From Bacteroides graminisolvens DSM 19988 = JCM 15093 (GTDB lineage: Bacteria; Bacteroidota; Bacteroidia; Bacteroidales; Bacteroidaceae), in contig NZ_ATZI01000001.1 in NCBI RefSeq assembly GCF_000428125.1, positions 310,001-374,000 of the forward strand: a stretch of DNA of 64,000 nucleotides, written 5' to 3'. Within the stretch, counting starts at the first letter, position 1. Each line of letters opens with the position of its first letter. Shown here one piece after another: positions 35,264 to 43,677 of the stretch. The position numbers and the translations under genes are program-made. The notes under the pieces are model-generated. The model ran no database searches and was not told the DNA's origin. It worked only from the letters and a program-made list of their open reading frames with translations.

Positions 35264-36310
35264 ATGAAGATTGTCCTTTTTTGTGAAAACCTATACGCTA
35301 TTGATATTCTGATGCCTATACATAAAGAAGCATTGTTGATGGATAGCACTTCTGTTTTGTGGTATGTGCATGCGCCTAAAATATCCCACTTTCCGTTAGA
35401 TGATGAACTCCGTTACACAACTTCTATTCAGGATGTTTATGATTTCTCTCCGGATGTGATTTTTGTTCCCGGAAACATCGTTCCTTATTACTTGCCTGGA
35501 GTAAAAATTCAAATATTTCACGGATATGCAGCCGAGAAAAAAGATCATTGGGTAATCAGGAGGTACTTTGATTTATACCTTACTCAAGGTCCTTTTTTTA
35601 CAAGAAAGTTTACTGAATTGTCTCAAAAGTACAAAGATTTCTCTGTGGTTGAAACCGGCTGGTCTAAACAAGACTGGATTCAAAAGCATCGTAATGATTT
35701 TGATGTGGAGAAAAAGGAGCTTTTGGCTAATCATAAAAGAGGCAAACTGTTGTTATATGCACCTACTTTCTCTAAATCTTTAACTTCTTTGCCTCATATA
35801 AAGACCGAATTAGTCAATCTGGTACATCAAGAAGATGTGGTTTTGTTAATCAAATTGCATCCGTTAACCAAGCAGGAATGGGTGGATGAGTATAAGCAAC
35901 TGGCAACTCAGGAAGAGCATATTGTGTGGCTTGATGATTTTGATGTAACAAAGGCGCAGCTTATGGCCGATGTGATGATCAGCGACACTTCATCTACTGT
36001 GTATGAGTTCCTTCTGCTTGATAAGCCGGTCATAACTTTACGTACCATTGCAAAGGATATCTATTGGAATAATATTGAAGATCCGTCTTTGCTAATCGAT
36101 GCCTATCAAAATATTGACAATAAAGAAATTGCTGACAAAAGGAAGTGGGTCATGCAAAATTATGATCCATATACAGACGGACAAGTTTGCCGTCGTATGC
36201 TTGATGCAGCTGCTCGCTATATTGAACAACACGGGGTACCCCGAGAACGAAAGTTGAATATATGGCGTAAATATACCAGCATTAAAACGTTTGGAAGAAT
36301 AAAGAAATGA
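35264..36310 (+). CDS. CDP-glycerol glycerophosphotransferase family protein
   Basis: A 348-residue TagB/TagF-like transferase. Family members move glycerol phosphate (or another polyol phosphate) from its CDP carrier to a membrane glycolipid, as in teichoic acid synthesis. Signs are IQIFHGYAAEKKDHWVIRRY near residue 86, LLYAPTFSKSLTSLPHIK, LLIKLHPLTKQEW, and DVMISDTSSTVYEFLLLDKPVI near residue 240. The two conserved His regions (HGYAAEKK and KLHP) are intact. It overlaps the next gene by 4 bp (ATGA). The donor here could be the product of the downstream cytidylyltransferase. Confidence 0.88.
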   Translation: MKIVLFCENLYAIDILMPIHKEALLMDSTSVLWYVHAPKISHFPLDDELRYTTSIQDVYDFSPDVIFVPGNIVPYYLPGVKIQIFHGYAAEKKDHWVIRRYFDLYLTQGPFFTRKFTELSQKYKDFSVVETGWSKQDWIQKHRNDFDVEKKELLANHKRGKLLLYAPTFSKSLTSLPHIKTELVNLVHQEDVVLLIKLHPLTKQEWVDEYKQLATQEEHIVWLDDFDVTKAQLMADVMISDTSSTVYEFLLLDKPVITLRTIAKDIYWNNIEDPSLLIDAYQNIDNKEIADKRKWVMQNYDPYTDGQVCRRMLDAAARYIEQHGVPRERKLNIWRKYTSIKTFGRIKK

Positions 36311-37161
36311 AGAATCAATTCAACATGCAAGATCCCGAGTTTTTCAAAGAAGAACTAAGAGATGGATATTTAGTTTCAGAGAAAATGAAAAGAGTTTGGG
36401 CCTGCGAGCTTGATCTTTTAAATCTGCTACTTAAAGTTTGTGAGAAATATAATTTGAAATGCTGGGCTGATTCAGGAACCTTATTAGGTACTGTTAGGCA
36501 TAAAGGTTTTATTCCGTGGGATGATGATATTGATATGGTTATGTTTAGAGATGATTACGACAAACTCTGTGAAGTAGCTGGTGAAGAATTTAAAGAACCC
36601 TATTTTTTTCAGACAATTTATACTGATAAATACTATGGAAACCGGCATGCGCAAATAAGAAACTCGTCAACATCAGCGATCACTAATAGCCGTTTTAAAT
36701 TTAATCAAGGTATCTTTATTGATATTTTTGTGTATGATGGTGTATGTGATACTCCTCGTCTGCTTAAGAAGCAACTTTTTAAAGCTAATTTTTACAAACA
36801 AATGGTTAAAGCATCAATTAAATTATTGATGAAGTTACCTGAAAATGTATATCGTAATATTTCTTGGGAAAGGAAGCTTTATAGCCGATATGAGAACGTA
36901 TTAAAAGAGTATCCGATTGCGAACACAGAACTTATTGCGCATCTCTCGTTGAGCTATAAAGTTAGAATAAAAAATAAATCTTTTTATGATGAGACTTTGC
37001 TTTTGCCTTTTGAGCATATATTGATTCCTGTGCCTAAAGACTATGATAGAATTCTGCGGATTGATTTTGGAGAGTATATGACTCCAGTTCAGGCACCCAC
37101 TTTACATGGTGCTCTTTTGTTTGATACTGAGACAAGTTATAAGTTGTTGTTAAAAAAATAA
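36307..37161 (+). CDS. LicD family phosphotransferase
   Basis: A 284-residue LicD-type protein. Members attach phosphocholine, phosphoethanolamine or related phospho-alcohols to glycans from a CDP-activated donor. The nucleotidyltransferase-fold motif is CWADSGTLLGTVRHKGFI then PWDDDIDMVMFRDDYDKL (about residues 52-87), with the D-D-D-I-D metal site intact. FNQGIFIDIFVYDGV is also typical. It is coupled by overlap to the CDP-glycerol transferase-like gene and followed after 11 bp by the aminotransferase. Confidence 0.92.
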   Translation: MKNQFNMQDPEFFKEELRDGYLVSEKMKRVWACELDLLNLLLKVCEKYNLKCWADSGTLLGTVRHKGFIPWDDDIDMVMFRDDYDKLCEVAGEEFKEPYFFQTIYTDKYYGNRHAQIRNSSTSAITNSRFKFNQGIFIDIFVYDGVCDTPRLLKKQLFKANFYKQMVKASIKLLMKLPENVYRNISWERKLYSRYENVLKEYPIANTELIAHLSLSYKVRIKNKSFYDETLLLPFEHILIPVPKDYDRILRIDFGEYMTPVQAPTLHGALLFDTETSYKLLLKK

Positions 37162-37172
37162 AAATACGTACT

Positions 37173-38216
37173 ATGAAATCTTATGTATTTCCCGGAGATA
37201 TTGAAGAAGATATACTCCGAATCAGCGGACAACCGTTTCCGTATATGCGAACTAGGCTTTTTTCTGAGTTGGTAAAAGACTCAGAGCAGATGTTATTATC
37301 GTTAATAGGTTGCCCAAATGGTCGGGTTATTCCGTATACAGCCTCGGGAACAGCCGCTATGGAGGCTGTTGTTGCTAATTTTGTTTCAACCAAGCAAAAG
37401 GCTTTTGTCATTGCCGGCGGGTCGTTTGGCATGCGCTGGAAAAACTTGTGTGATTACTATCAGTGTCCTGCCGATGTTTTTCATGTTGACTTTGCTAAGG
37501 ATATTGATTATAATGCTTTGGAGGAGGCAATAAGGGTTTCGCAACCCGAGGTGTTGTTGTGTCAGCATCATGAAACGTCAACGGGTATGTTATATAATTT
37601 ATCCAACATATCAGCTATTTGTAAAAAGTACGAAGTCTTTTTAATAGTTGATGTTATCAGTTCTTTCTTGACGGATCCGCTCAATATGGATGAACTGGGT
37701 ATTGATGTATGTATTACTAGCAGCCAGAAAGGGTTGAATATAGTACCCGGCTTGTCGTTTGTGATTCTTTCCGAACGGATGCTGCATCAAGAATTTGTTC
37801 ATAAAGGATTCTATCTTGATTTTAATGAAAATCTGACTAACTTAAAGAGAGGACAAACACCGTATAGTCCTGCTACAAGCCTGTTTATGCAGTTGCGTGC
37901 TCGCTTAAACATGTATGTACAAATAGGAGTGGAGCAGCTAATTGAGAGCCGTAAGCAAAAAGCTCAATATTTCAGGTCGCTTTGTGCCCAAAACGGCTGG
38001 GAAATGCCGGTTGAAGTTCCTTCGAACTGCATTACAGGTTTTTTCGTCCATCACAATGGCGATCATCTGTTTGAAGAACTTCTGAAGCAAGATATTTATA
38101 TTATGCCAGGAGGAACACCTCATTATTTTAGGGTTTCGCATATTGGTTTGCAATCTGTTGAAGAACTCGATGATTTGGCTAGACGAATTAAAGTAATTGA
38201 ACAAATGAACTTCTGA
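37173..38216 (+). CDS. Class V PLP-dependent aminotransferase
   Basis: A 347-residue fold-type I aminotransferase of the alanine-glyoxylate / 2-aminoethylphosphonate-pyruvate group. The phosphate-binding region is YTASGTAAMEAVVANF, the PLP Asp is in VFLIVDVISSFLTDPLNMDELG, and the Schiff-base Lys is in ITSSQKGLNIVPGLSF (about residue 186). The C-terminal GGTPHYFRVSHIG carries the substrate Arg. The position between LicD and a cytidylyltransferase suggests it makes the amino group of a phospho-amino-alcohol later activated with CTP, but the substrate is not shown by sequence. No PEP mutase or phosphonopyruvate decarboxylase gene is in the window. Confidence 0.85.
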   Translation: MKSYVFPGDIEEDILRISGQPFPYMRTRLFSELVKDSEQMLLSLIGCPNGRVIPYTASGTAAMEAVVANFVSTKQKAFVIAGGSFGMRWKNLCDYYQCPADVFHVDFAKDIDYNALEEAIRVSQPEVLLCQHHETSTGMLYNLSNISAICKKYEVFLIVDVISSFLTDPLNMDELGIDVCITSSQKGLNIVPGLSFVILSERMLHQEFVHKGFYLDFNENLTNLKRGQTPYSPATSLFMQLRARLNMYVQIGVEQLIESRKQKAQYFRSLCAQNGWEMPVEVPSNCITGFFVHHNGDHLFEELLKQDIYIMPGGTPHYFRVSHIGLQSVEELDDLARRIKVIEQMNF

Positions 38217-38218
38217 TA

Positions 38219-38734
38219 ATGGATAATGAAAATAAAAAAATAAGAGTATTTACATCGGGAAGCTTCGACTTGTTTCATGTGGGGCATTTAAATATTCTTG
38301 AAAAATCAGCTGCCCTGGGCGATGAACTAATCGTTGGGGTCAGTACAGACGAACTTATAGAACAATATAAAGGGATGAACCCCGTCATTCCTTTTGAACA
38401 ACGCTTTCGGATAATATCTTCACTAAGGTGTGTCACTAAAGTGGTTAAACAAGTGAAGCTCACTGAAATAGCTCAATTAAAAAAAGAACAGATAGACATT
38501 GTGACTATTGGTGATGATTGGGAACATAAATATCTTGAAGGCTTGGAATGGATGAAATCACAGCCTGACAAAAAGGTAATTTATTTCCCTTATACACCGG
38601 GCGTTAGCACAACCAGTATTAAGAAATGTATTATCGAATGCACCAATCAGATTGTTCAGGCGGCTTTACAGCGTGAGGCAGCGCTAGACTATAATTGGAA
38701 GGAAGATGAGAAAATTGGTTCTTCGTCACTTTAG
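38219..38734 (+). CDS. tagD: Glycerol-3-phosphate cytidylyltransferase-like protein; 3' end rewritten by an IS
   Basis: A 171-residue cytidylyltransferase that would join CMP to glycerol 3-phosphate or a similar phospho-alcohol. Motifs are GSFDLFHVGHLNIL with His20/His23 (H-x-G-H) and the GVSTTSIKK loop (the family R-x-x-x-I-S-S/T-T element). The last codons come from the left end of the ISL3 element: the natural end reads D-E-K-I-S-V-Y-stop once the IS and one target copy are removed, whereas now it reads D-E-K-I-G-S-S-S-L-stop. The core is untouched, so the protein is probably still active. Symbol by similarity; the true substrate is uncertain. Confidence 0.88.
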   Translation: MDNENKKIRVFTSGSFDLFHVGHLNILEKSAALGDELIVGVSTDELIEQYKGMNPVIPFEQRFRIISSLRCVTKVVKQVKLTEIAQLKKEQIDIVTIGDDWEHKYLEGLEWMKSQPDKKVIYFPYTPGVSTTSIKKCIIECTNQIVQAALQREAALDYNWKEDEKIGSSSL

Positions 38735-38739
38735 GTGCA
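38717..38739 (+). repeat. Left terminal inverted repeat of the ISL3 element
   Basis: Perfect 23-bp match to the reverse complement of 40526-40548; it contains the present stop codon of the cytidylyltransferase gene. Confidence 0.95.
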
Positions 38740-38833
38740 GTTTTTGAAGCTTTATTTTTCTTGTATTTATCTGATTATCAGTAGTTTATTATGATAAAAT
38801 AAGTTGCAGATACGCCTTGTTTTTTGTATCTTT

Positions 38834-40522
38834 ATGAGTACCAATCCTAAAGATGACATGGACAAGAGCATATCTACAACATTCAAATATAAATCAAAGC
38901 AAGTAAATAACAAAATTTTTGGAAGCTCTTTATTTAAATCCTTCCGATTCACGATAAACGTTCCGGGTTTAAAAGTAGGCCTGATAGAGGAATTTCACTC
39001 TTTTATCAGGGTAAAACTGCATTCTAATACAAGTAGGGCCCAATGTCCGTATTGCCACCGGTACAGCAAGCATAAACATAGCCACTATATTCGTCATCTC
39101 CAAGATATACCTGTCTATGATCGCACCCTGCTATTAGAAGTTCAAGTAGGCAAATACCGTTGCGGGAATTCCGGCTGTGAACGTAAGATATTTGCAGAAA
39201 GATTACCGGATATTTGTCATCCTTATGCTCGTAATACCCTTTCTGCAGAGAAACAGATCCTATGGGTTTCGCTTAACTCCTCCGCCTTGCGAGCCTCTTC
39301 GCTGCTTGGGCTTTTGCACATCACCTCCAGTGCTTCGAGCTGCTTAAGACTCCTTCACCGTCAGGGAAAAGAGAACCCCTGTTGCCAGAGTACTTATGTG
39401 GGTATTGATGATTTTGCTTGGAAGAAAGGTCACATTTATATGAGTGTAGTGGTGGATCACTTGACGGGCAAACCTGTTGCGGTATTGAATGAACGTGGTG
39501 GTGAAACGGTAGAACAATGGTTTAGTAAGAACCCCCAGATTCAATATATCACCCGGGATCGCGGACCATCTTTTATTGAAGCTATCAATCGGTCCATTCC
39601 CAATGCTACCCAAATTTGCGACCGTTTTCATTTAATAAAGAACATGATAGACACAGCAACCCTCCAAGTTGCTGCCTTGTTAAAGAAACCATCCAAGTGC
39701 TTATATCATCAATACCCAACAAAAGAAGAAGCAGAAGATATGATCTTGGAGGCTATCTTTCATATGGGTAAGGCCCAACACAGAAATAAACTTCAAACGT
39801 ATCAGAAAAGTTTAAAACTCAAATCCTTGGGATATACCATATTAGAAATAGCCAATGAATTAGGGAAAACAACCCGACAGATCTATTTGATAATGCACAA
39901 TAGAAAGTTATCTTCTTACATGAATCCTGATCAGAAACTGGCTCTGAAGCATACACAAGAACTTGCAGGGATCATCAGTAACGGGTACATTGATGTGTAT
40001 GCCATTGCCAAGCAGATGAAAGGAGTATTAGGAACTGCTCTTATTGCCAAAATAACGTGTACCTTGCGTAAAAAATATAAAGACAACAGAAGGCAGGTGC
40101 GTCAAACAAACCGGAAAGTAAAAGATGAAAATGAAAGCTGTAAACTATCAAAAGCCCAGATAAGAAAGCTTCTATTAGGGGACAGCAGCAATACACTCAG
40201 ACAAGAAGATCAACCATCCATTCAGATCAAAGCATTAGTTGATTTATGCAGAGAGTTCAGAAGCATCATAAACGGAAAAGGTCAGGTGAATGATTTGGAG
40301 AAGTGGATTCTAAAAACCAAAAAATCACCTAATAAGGCCTTGAGGAACTTTGCATATGGTATTGCAAAAGAAAAAGAGGCCATACAGGCAGCCATAGATA
40401 TTCCATTAAGCAATGGACGGGCAGAGGGGACCGTCAATAAAATAAAAGGAATAAAAAGGCAAATGTATAATAGAGCAGGCATAAGCCTGCTCAGAGCCAA
40501 AGTATTATATGAATCGGGATAA
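38834..40522 (+). CDS. ISL3 family transposase
   Basis: A 562-residue DDE transposase. The N-terminal zinc finger has CPYCHRYSKHKH and YRCGNSGCERKIF. The catalytic domain gives Asp in YVGIDDFAWKKG (about residue 190), Asp in ITRDRGPSFIEAI (about 241) followed by ICDRFHLIKNM, and Glu in SNGRAEGTVNKIKGIKRQMY (about 528). A helix-turn-helix-like segment is near YTILEIANELGKTTRQIY. ATG at 38834 is preferred; a TTG at 38804 is also in frame. The frame is intact, so the element may be active. Confidence 0.95.
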   Translation: MSTNPKDDMDKSISTTFKYKSKQVNNKIFGSSLFKSFRFTINVPGLKVGLIEEFHSFIRVKLHSNTSRAQCPYCHRYSKHKHSHYIRHLQDIPVYDRTLLLEVQVGKYRCGNSGCERKIFAERLPDICHPYARNTLSAEKQILWVSLNSSALRASSLLGLLHITSSASSCLRLLHRQGKENPCCQSTYVGIDDFAWKKGHIYMSVVVDHLTGKPVAVLNERGGETVEQWFSKNPQIQYITRDRGPSFIEAINRSIPNATQICDRFHLIKNMIDTATLQVAALLKKPSKCLYHQYPTKEEAEDMILEAIFHMGKAQHRNKLQTYQKSLKLKSLGYTILEIANELGKTTRQIYLIMHNRKLSSYMNPDQKLALKHTQELAGIISNGYIDVYAIAKQMKGVLGTALIAKITCTLRKKYKDNRRQVRQTNRKVKDENESCKLSKAQIRKLLLGDSSNTLRQEDQPSIQIKALVDLCREFRSIINGKGQVNDLEKWILKTKKSPNKALRNFAYGIAKEKEAIQAAIDIPLSNGRAEGTVNKIKGIKRQMYNRAGISLLRAKVLYESG

Positions 40523-40525
40523 AGT

Positions 40526-40548
40526 TGCACCTAAAGTGACGAAGAACC
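40526..40548 (+). repeat. Right terminal inverted repeat of the ISL3 element
   Basis: Perfect 23-bp reverse complement of 38717-38739, starting 3 bp after the transposase stop codon. Confidence 0.95.
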
Positions 40549-40673
40549 AGAAAATTTCAGTATACTAAATATGCCGTTCATAAACTGATTATACATAAAA
40601 TAGCATAAGCATGAATGCAGTATCTCAAAAATATTGTATTTAACTTTATATATCTAATAACAATTTTCATACT

Positions 40674-41483
40674 ATGCATACGAGCTTATTAATATCTACT
40701 TATAACTGGAAAGAGGCCCTAAAAGCCTGTCTGCAAAGTGTTTTTAATCAAAGCATATTACCTGATGAAATTCTTATTGCCGATGATGGTTCACAAGATG
40801 GTACTAAGGAAATGATTCGAGAAATGAAACTTCAAACCCAAATACCCATCATACACGTTTGGCATCAAGACAAAGGGTTTCGTGTGGCTGCTATTCGTAA
40901 TAGAGCCATTGAAATGGCTAAGGGTGACTATATTATTCAAATTGACGGAGATGTCATTCTCCATAAGTATTTTATTGCAGATCATTTGGAATTGGCAGAA
41001 AGGGGATACTTTGTCTGCGGCAGCAGGGTGTGGCTACGTGAAGAGACTACTGACCAAATTTTAAAAGGGGATATAATGCAACCGTCATGTTTTAAAGAAG
41101 ATTTGCGTTTTGCACTCAATGGATTAAGGTCCAAAATGCTTCGGAATTACTTGGCTAAACGGTATGGACAGAATAAAATATCTCGTTTAAGAGGGTGCAA
41201 TATGGCTTTTTGGCGAGACGACTTACTGAAGGTGAACGGGTATAACGAAGATTTGACCATGTGGGGGCAGGAAGATACTGTGATGGCTTATCGTTTAATT
41301 CATTCCGGAGTGAAGAAGAAATTCTTGAAAATGGGAGGAGTACAGTATCACTTGTATCATACAAAAGCTTCCAGAGAACGATTGATGTACCACAACATGG
41401 TTTTGAGAAAGGTAATTATTCAACGCACGGCATGGTGTGCCAACGGAATAAATAAAGGAATGAATTTGGCAAAAAGTATTTAA
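40674..41483 (+). CDS. Glycosyltransferase family 2 with galactosyltransferase-type C-terminal domain
   Basis: A 269-residue GT-A enzyme. The N-terminal GT2 domain has SLLISTYNWKEALKACLQS, ILIADDGSQDGTKEMI and the D-x-D-like IIQIDGDVILH. The C-terminal block RGCNMAFWRDDLLKVNGY and MWGQEDTVMAYRLIHSG matches the Glyco_transf_7C type found in chondroitin-synthase- and galactosyltransferase-like enzymes. It is the first gene after the IS, 125 bp from its right end, so its transcription may now be affected by the insertion. Confidence 0.9.
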   Translation: MHTSLLISTYNWKEALKACLQSVFNQSILPDEILIADDGSQDGTKEMIREMKLQTQIPIIHVWHQDKGFRVAAIRNRAIEMAKGDYIIQIDGDVILHKYFIADHLELAERGYFVCGSRVWLREETTDQILKGDIMQPSCFKEDLRFALNGLRSKMLRNYLAKRYGQNKISRLRGCNMAFWRDDLLKVNGYNEDLTMWGQEDTVMAYRLIHSGVKKKFLKMGGVQYHLYHTKASRERLMYHNMVLRKVIIQRTAWCANGINKGMNLAKSI

Positions 41484-41490
41484 ACTATAT

Positions 41491-42471
41491 ATGATTAACA
41501 TCGTTTGTAACATAGATGATACCTATGTGGACTTTTGTAAACTGATGCTTCTGGGATTATTTAAAAATAATCCGGATGAAGAGTTTACTGTATATGTCAT
41601 TGAAACCCAGGTTAAAGAGTCGGCAAATAAAAAAATTAAGGAACTGGAATCAACTTTTCGTGTTGACATAGTCTTTTGTGAAGTTCCATATTCTTTTATT
41701 GAAAATTATCCTATTAAAGAACAAGATCATTTAAGTCTGGCGGCTTATTTGCGCATTTTTATTTCTGATTTGTTGCCTCAAACTGTAGACAAAGTGCTTT
41801 ATCTGGATTGTGATTTATTGATCATGGACTCAATTGCCGATTTATGGAATATCGATTTAGAAGAGTTTGCTGTGGCGGCTGTGGAAGAGAGGCCTCCGTT
41901 TGATGTAGAGTCGCCTCGTACCCTTGGCTATCCGGAGTCTTATTCGTATTTTAACTCGGGAGTAATGCTTATTAATCTCAAATATTGGAGAAAGCTTCAA
42001 TTATCAAAAGCGTGTCAGGAATATATTTCTGAGAACTTCGATAAAATAGAGTTGCATGATCAAGATGTACTCAATGCTTTGCTTTACGATAAAAAGAAAC
42101 TTCTTCCGATTCGTTGGAATCTGATGGATTTTTTCCTTTTTACCAAACTCGATATTCAGAAGAGAAGGCTGAATGATCTGTGTGCCGCTTTTGAGAAACC
42201 GGCCATAGTACATTTTACAGGAAGGAGGAAACCTTGGGTGCATAATTGTGATAGTCCGTTCAGAAAAAGATATGTTCAATTGGCAAGGGAGTATAATTGT
42301 CATGTTGTACCTGTTGTGGTTTCTGCTCATTATTACATCAGATATTACTGGTATCTGTTTTTAAGGGCATGCAAATTAAAACGTAAGAAGGTTCTTACAG
42401 CATCGGATATCAACCAAATCATCACTGATCCTCAAAAATCGCTGATTTTACTCAATAATAAAACCCGATAA
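41491..42471 (+). CDS. Glycosyltransferase family 8
   Basis: A 326-residue retaining GT-A enzyme like the LPS alpha-glucosyl/galactosyltransferases (RfaI/RfaJ, LgtC). Signs are IVCNIDDTYVDFCKLML at the start, the D-x-D motif in VLYLDCDLLIMDS near residue 106, YFNSGVMLINLKYWR, HDQDVLNALLY, and HFTGRRKPWVHNC, the usual C-terminal H-x-x-G-x-x-K-P-W. It is 7 bp after the GT2 gene and shares one base with the next start. Confidence 0.93.
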   Translation: MINIVCNIDDTYVDFCKLMLLGLFKNNPDEEFTVYVIETQVKESANKKIKELESTFRVDIVFCEVPYSFIENYPIKEQDHLSLAAYLRIFISDLLPQTVDKVLYLDCDLLIMDSIADLWNIDLEEFAVAAVEERPPFDVESPRTLGYPESYSYFNSGVMLINLKYWRKLQLSKACQEYISENFDKIELHDQDVLNALLYDKKKLLPIRWNLMDFFLFTKLDIQKRRLNDLCAAFEKPAIVHFTGRRKPWVHNCDSPFRKRYVQLAREYNCHVVPVVVSAHYYIRYYWYLFLRACKLKRKKVLTASDINQIITDPQKSLILLNNKTR

Positions 42472-43664
42472 TGAAGAAAAGAAAAGTTGCTTTTTTGCAT
42501 GTTTCTTTCCCTGACGGAGGAGCCGAAAGGATAACGATGGATATAATAAATTATATCTCTTCTTTTAACTACGAATCATATATTTTCACTTGTAATTTAG
42601 AATCGGAAAAATTACCGACTGAGTCTGTAAATAGTTTTAAGCCTTTATTGCTACCCGATTCAACGAACGTTGATTCTGTTGAGAATGCTGATTTTATCAT
42701 TTATTCTTTAGATAAGAATGAGATTGATATTTTTATTTTGCCTCATTATGAGTTAGTTACGTTAAGTTACATTCGTAGCCGTACACATTGCAAAATTGTT
42801 TTTGCACATCATGGCGTGCCGCTTTGGGAGGTTGAGAATGAGCTTTCAATTATGAAAAGAAAATCTGCACGAAACTTTCCGAAAAAGCTGGAGTGGCATT
42901 TATTACGTTATCCTAAATACAAACTGCTAGGCAAGTTTGAAAAGAAGTACTTGGAGAAATATCGTAAGATATATGATACGGTTGATGCTTATACGGTTTT
43001 GTGTGATGAGTATAAAAAGAAGCTGATCTCTAAACTGGGAGTACAATCTGAAAATAATAAAATACGGGTGATTCATAATTCGGAAAGGCCTGTTACAGAG
43101 GTGAATCTAAATAAGAAGAAACAAATTCTGTTTGTAGGTAGAATGACTTATGCGGATAAGAGAATTGACCGGTTACTGAAGATATGGGAACTGGCTTGTT
43201 CTGATTTACCCGATTGGGAGCTGGTATTGGTGGGAGATGGTCCCGAACGTGCTACTTTACAGCAAAAAGCTGTTGAGATGGAGTTGCCCCGGATTTCGTT
43301 TGAAGGATACTCAAACAAAGTTGGAGAGTATTACAGTCAAGCCACGGTGTTATGTTTGACATCCACATTTGAAGGGTGGGGGTTATGTCTTACAGAGGCT
43401 CAGGCACATGGGGTTATTCCATTTGCGTTTGGCTGTTCTGCGGGCGTAAAAGAAATATTGTCGCCATCGGGAGTCAACGGGTACATTATTCCTCCGTTTT
43501 CTATTAGAAAATATGCCCGATCACTTGTTGCATTATTAAATAATCCCTCAAGGATAAAAGAAATGCAGATGAATGTGATTCAAAAATCAAAGAAATATTC
43601 AACAGAAGCAGTCGGACTCTCCTGGCTATGCTTGTTTGATAGTTTGTTCGTGTCTCAAAAATAA
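42471..43664 (+). CDS. Glycosyltransferase family 4
   Basis: A 397-residue GT-B enzyme. The N-terminus KVAFLHVSFPDGGAERITMD is typical; the donor domain has QILFVGRMTYADKRIDRLLK, WELVLVGDGPERATLQQKA, ISFEGYSNKVGEYYSQATV, and the E-x7-E region CLTSTFEGWGLCLTEAQAHG. The start codon overlaps the stop of the GT8 gene (TAATG), so the genes are translationally coupled. The sugar moved is not known. Confidence 0.92.
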   Translation: MKKRKVAFLHVSFPDGGAERITMDIINYISSFNYESYIFTCNLESEKLPTESVNSFKPLLLPDSTNVDSVENADFIIYSLDKNEIDIFILPHYELVTLSYIRSRTHCKIVFAHHGVPLWEVENELSIMKRKSARNFPKKLEWHLLRYPKYKLLGKFEKKYLEKYRKIYDTVDAYTVLCDEYKKKLISKLGVQSENNKIRVIHNSERPVTEVNLNKKKQILFVGRMTYADKRIDRLLKIWELACSDLPDWELVLVGDGPERATLQQKAVEMELPRISFEGYSNKVGEYYSQATVLCLTSTFEGWGLCLTEAQAHGVIPFAFGCSAGVKEILSPSGVNGYIIPPFSIRKYARSLVALLNNPSRIKEMQMNVIQKSKKYSTEAVGLSWLCLFDSLFVSQK

Positions 43665-43677
43665 TAATTATAACTAT

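Larger units (their letters stand above)
38717..40548 (+). mobile_element. Complete ISL3-family insertion sequence with 8-bp target duplication
   Basis: An 1832-bp element with perfect 23-bp terminal inverted repeats, GGTTCTTCGTCACTTTAGGT plus GCA at the left (38717-38739) and its reverse complement at the right (40526-40548). Directly outside are identical 8-bp direct repeats AGAAAATT at 38709-38716 and 40549-40556, the duplication length usual for ISL3. One transposase gene lies inside, same strand as the host operon. Intact ends and identical target copies point to a recent insertion. Confidence 0.97.

Noticed and set aside
37173..38734. Complete 2-aminoethylphosphonate pathway
   Set aside because: Only a possible transaminase and cytidylyltransferase are present; PEP mutase and phosphonopyruvate decarboxylase are not in the window, so phosphonate synthesis cannot be claimed.
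38804..38833. Upstream TTG start for the transposase
   Set aside because: The ATG at 38834 gives a normal N-terminus; the extra 10 residues are hydrophobic and unlike other ISL3 transposases.
38717..40548. Larger composite transposon or integrative element around the glycan cluster
   Set aside because: Only one IS copy is present, with its own target duplication; no integrase, mobilisation or tRNA attachment site is seen, so the cluster is not shown to be mobile.
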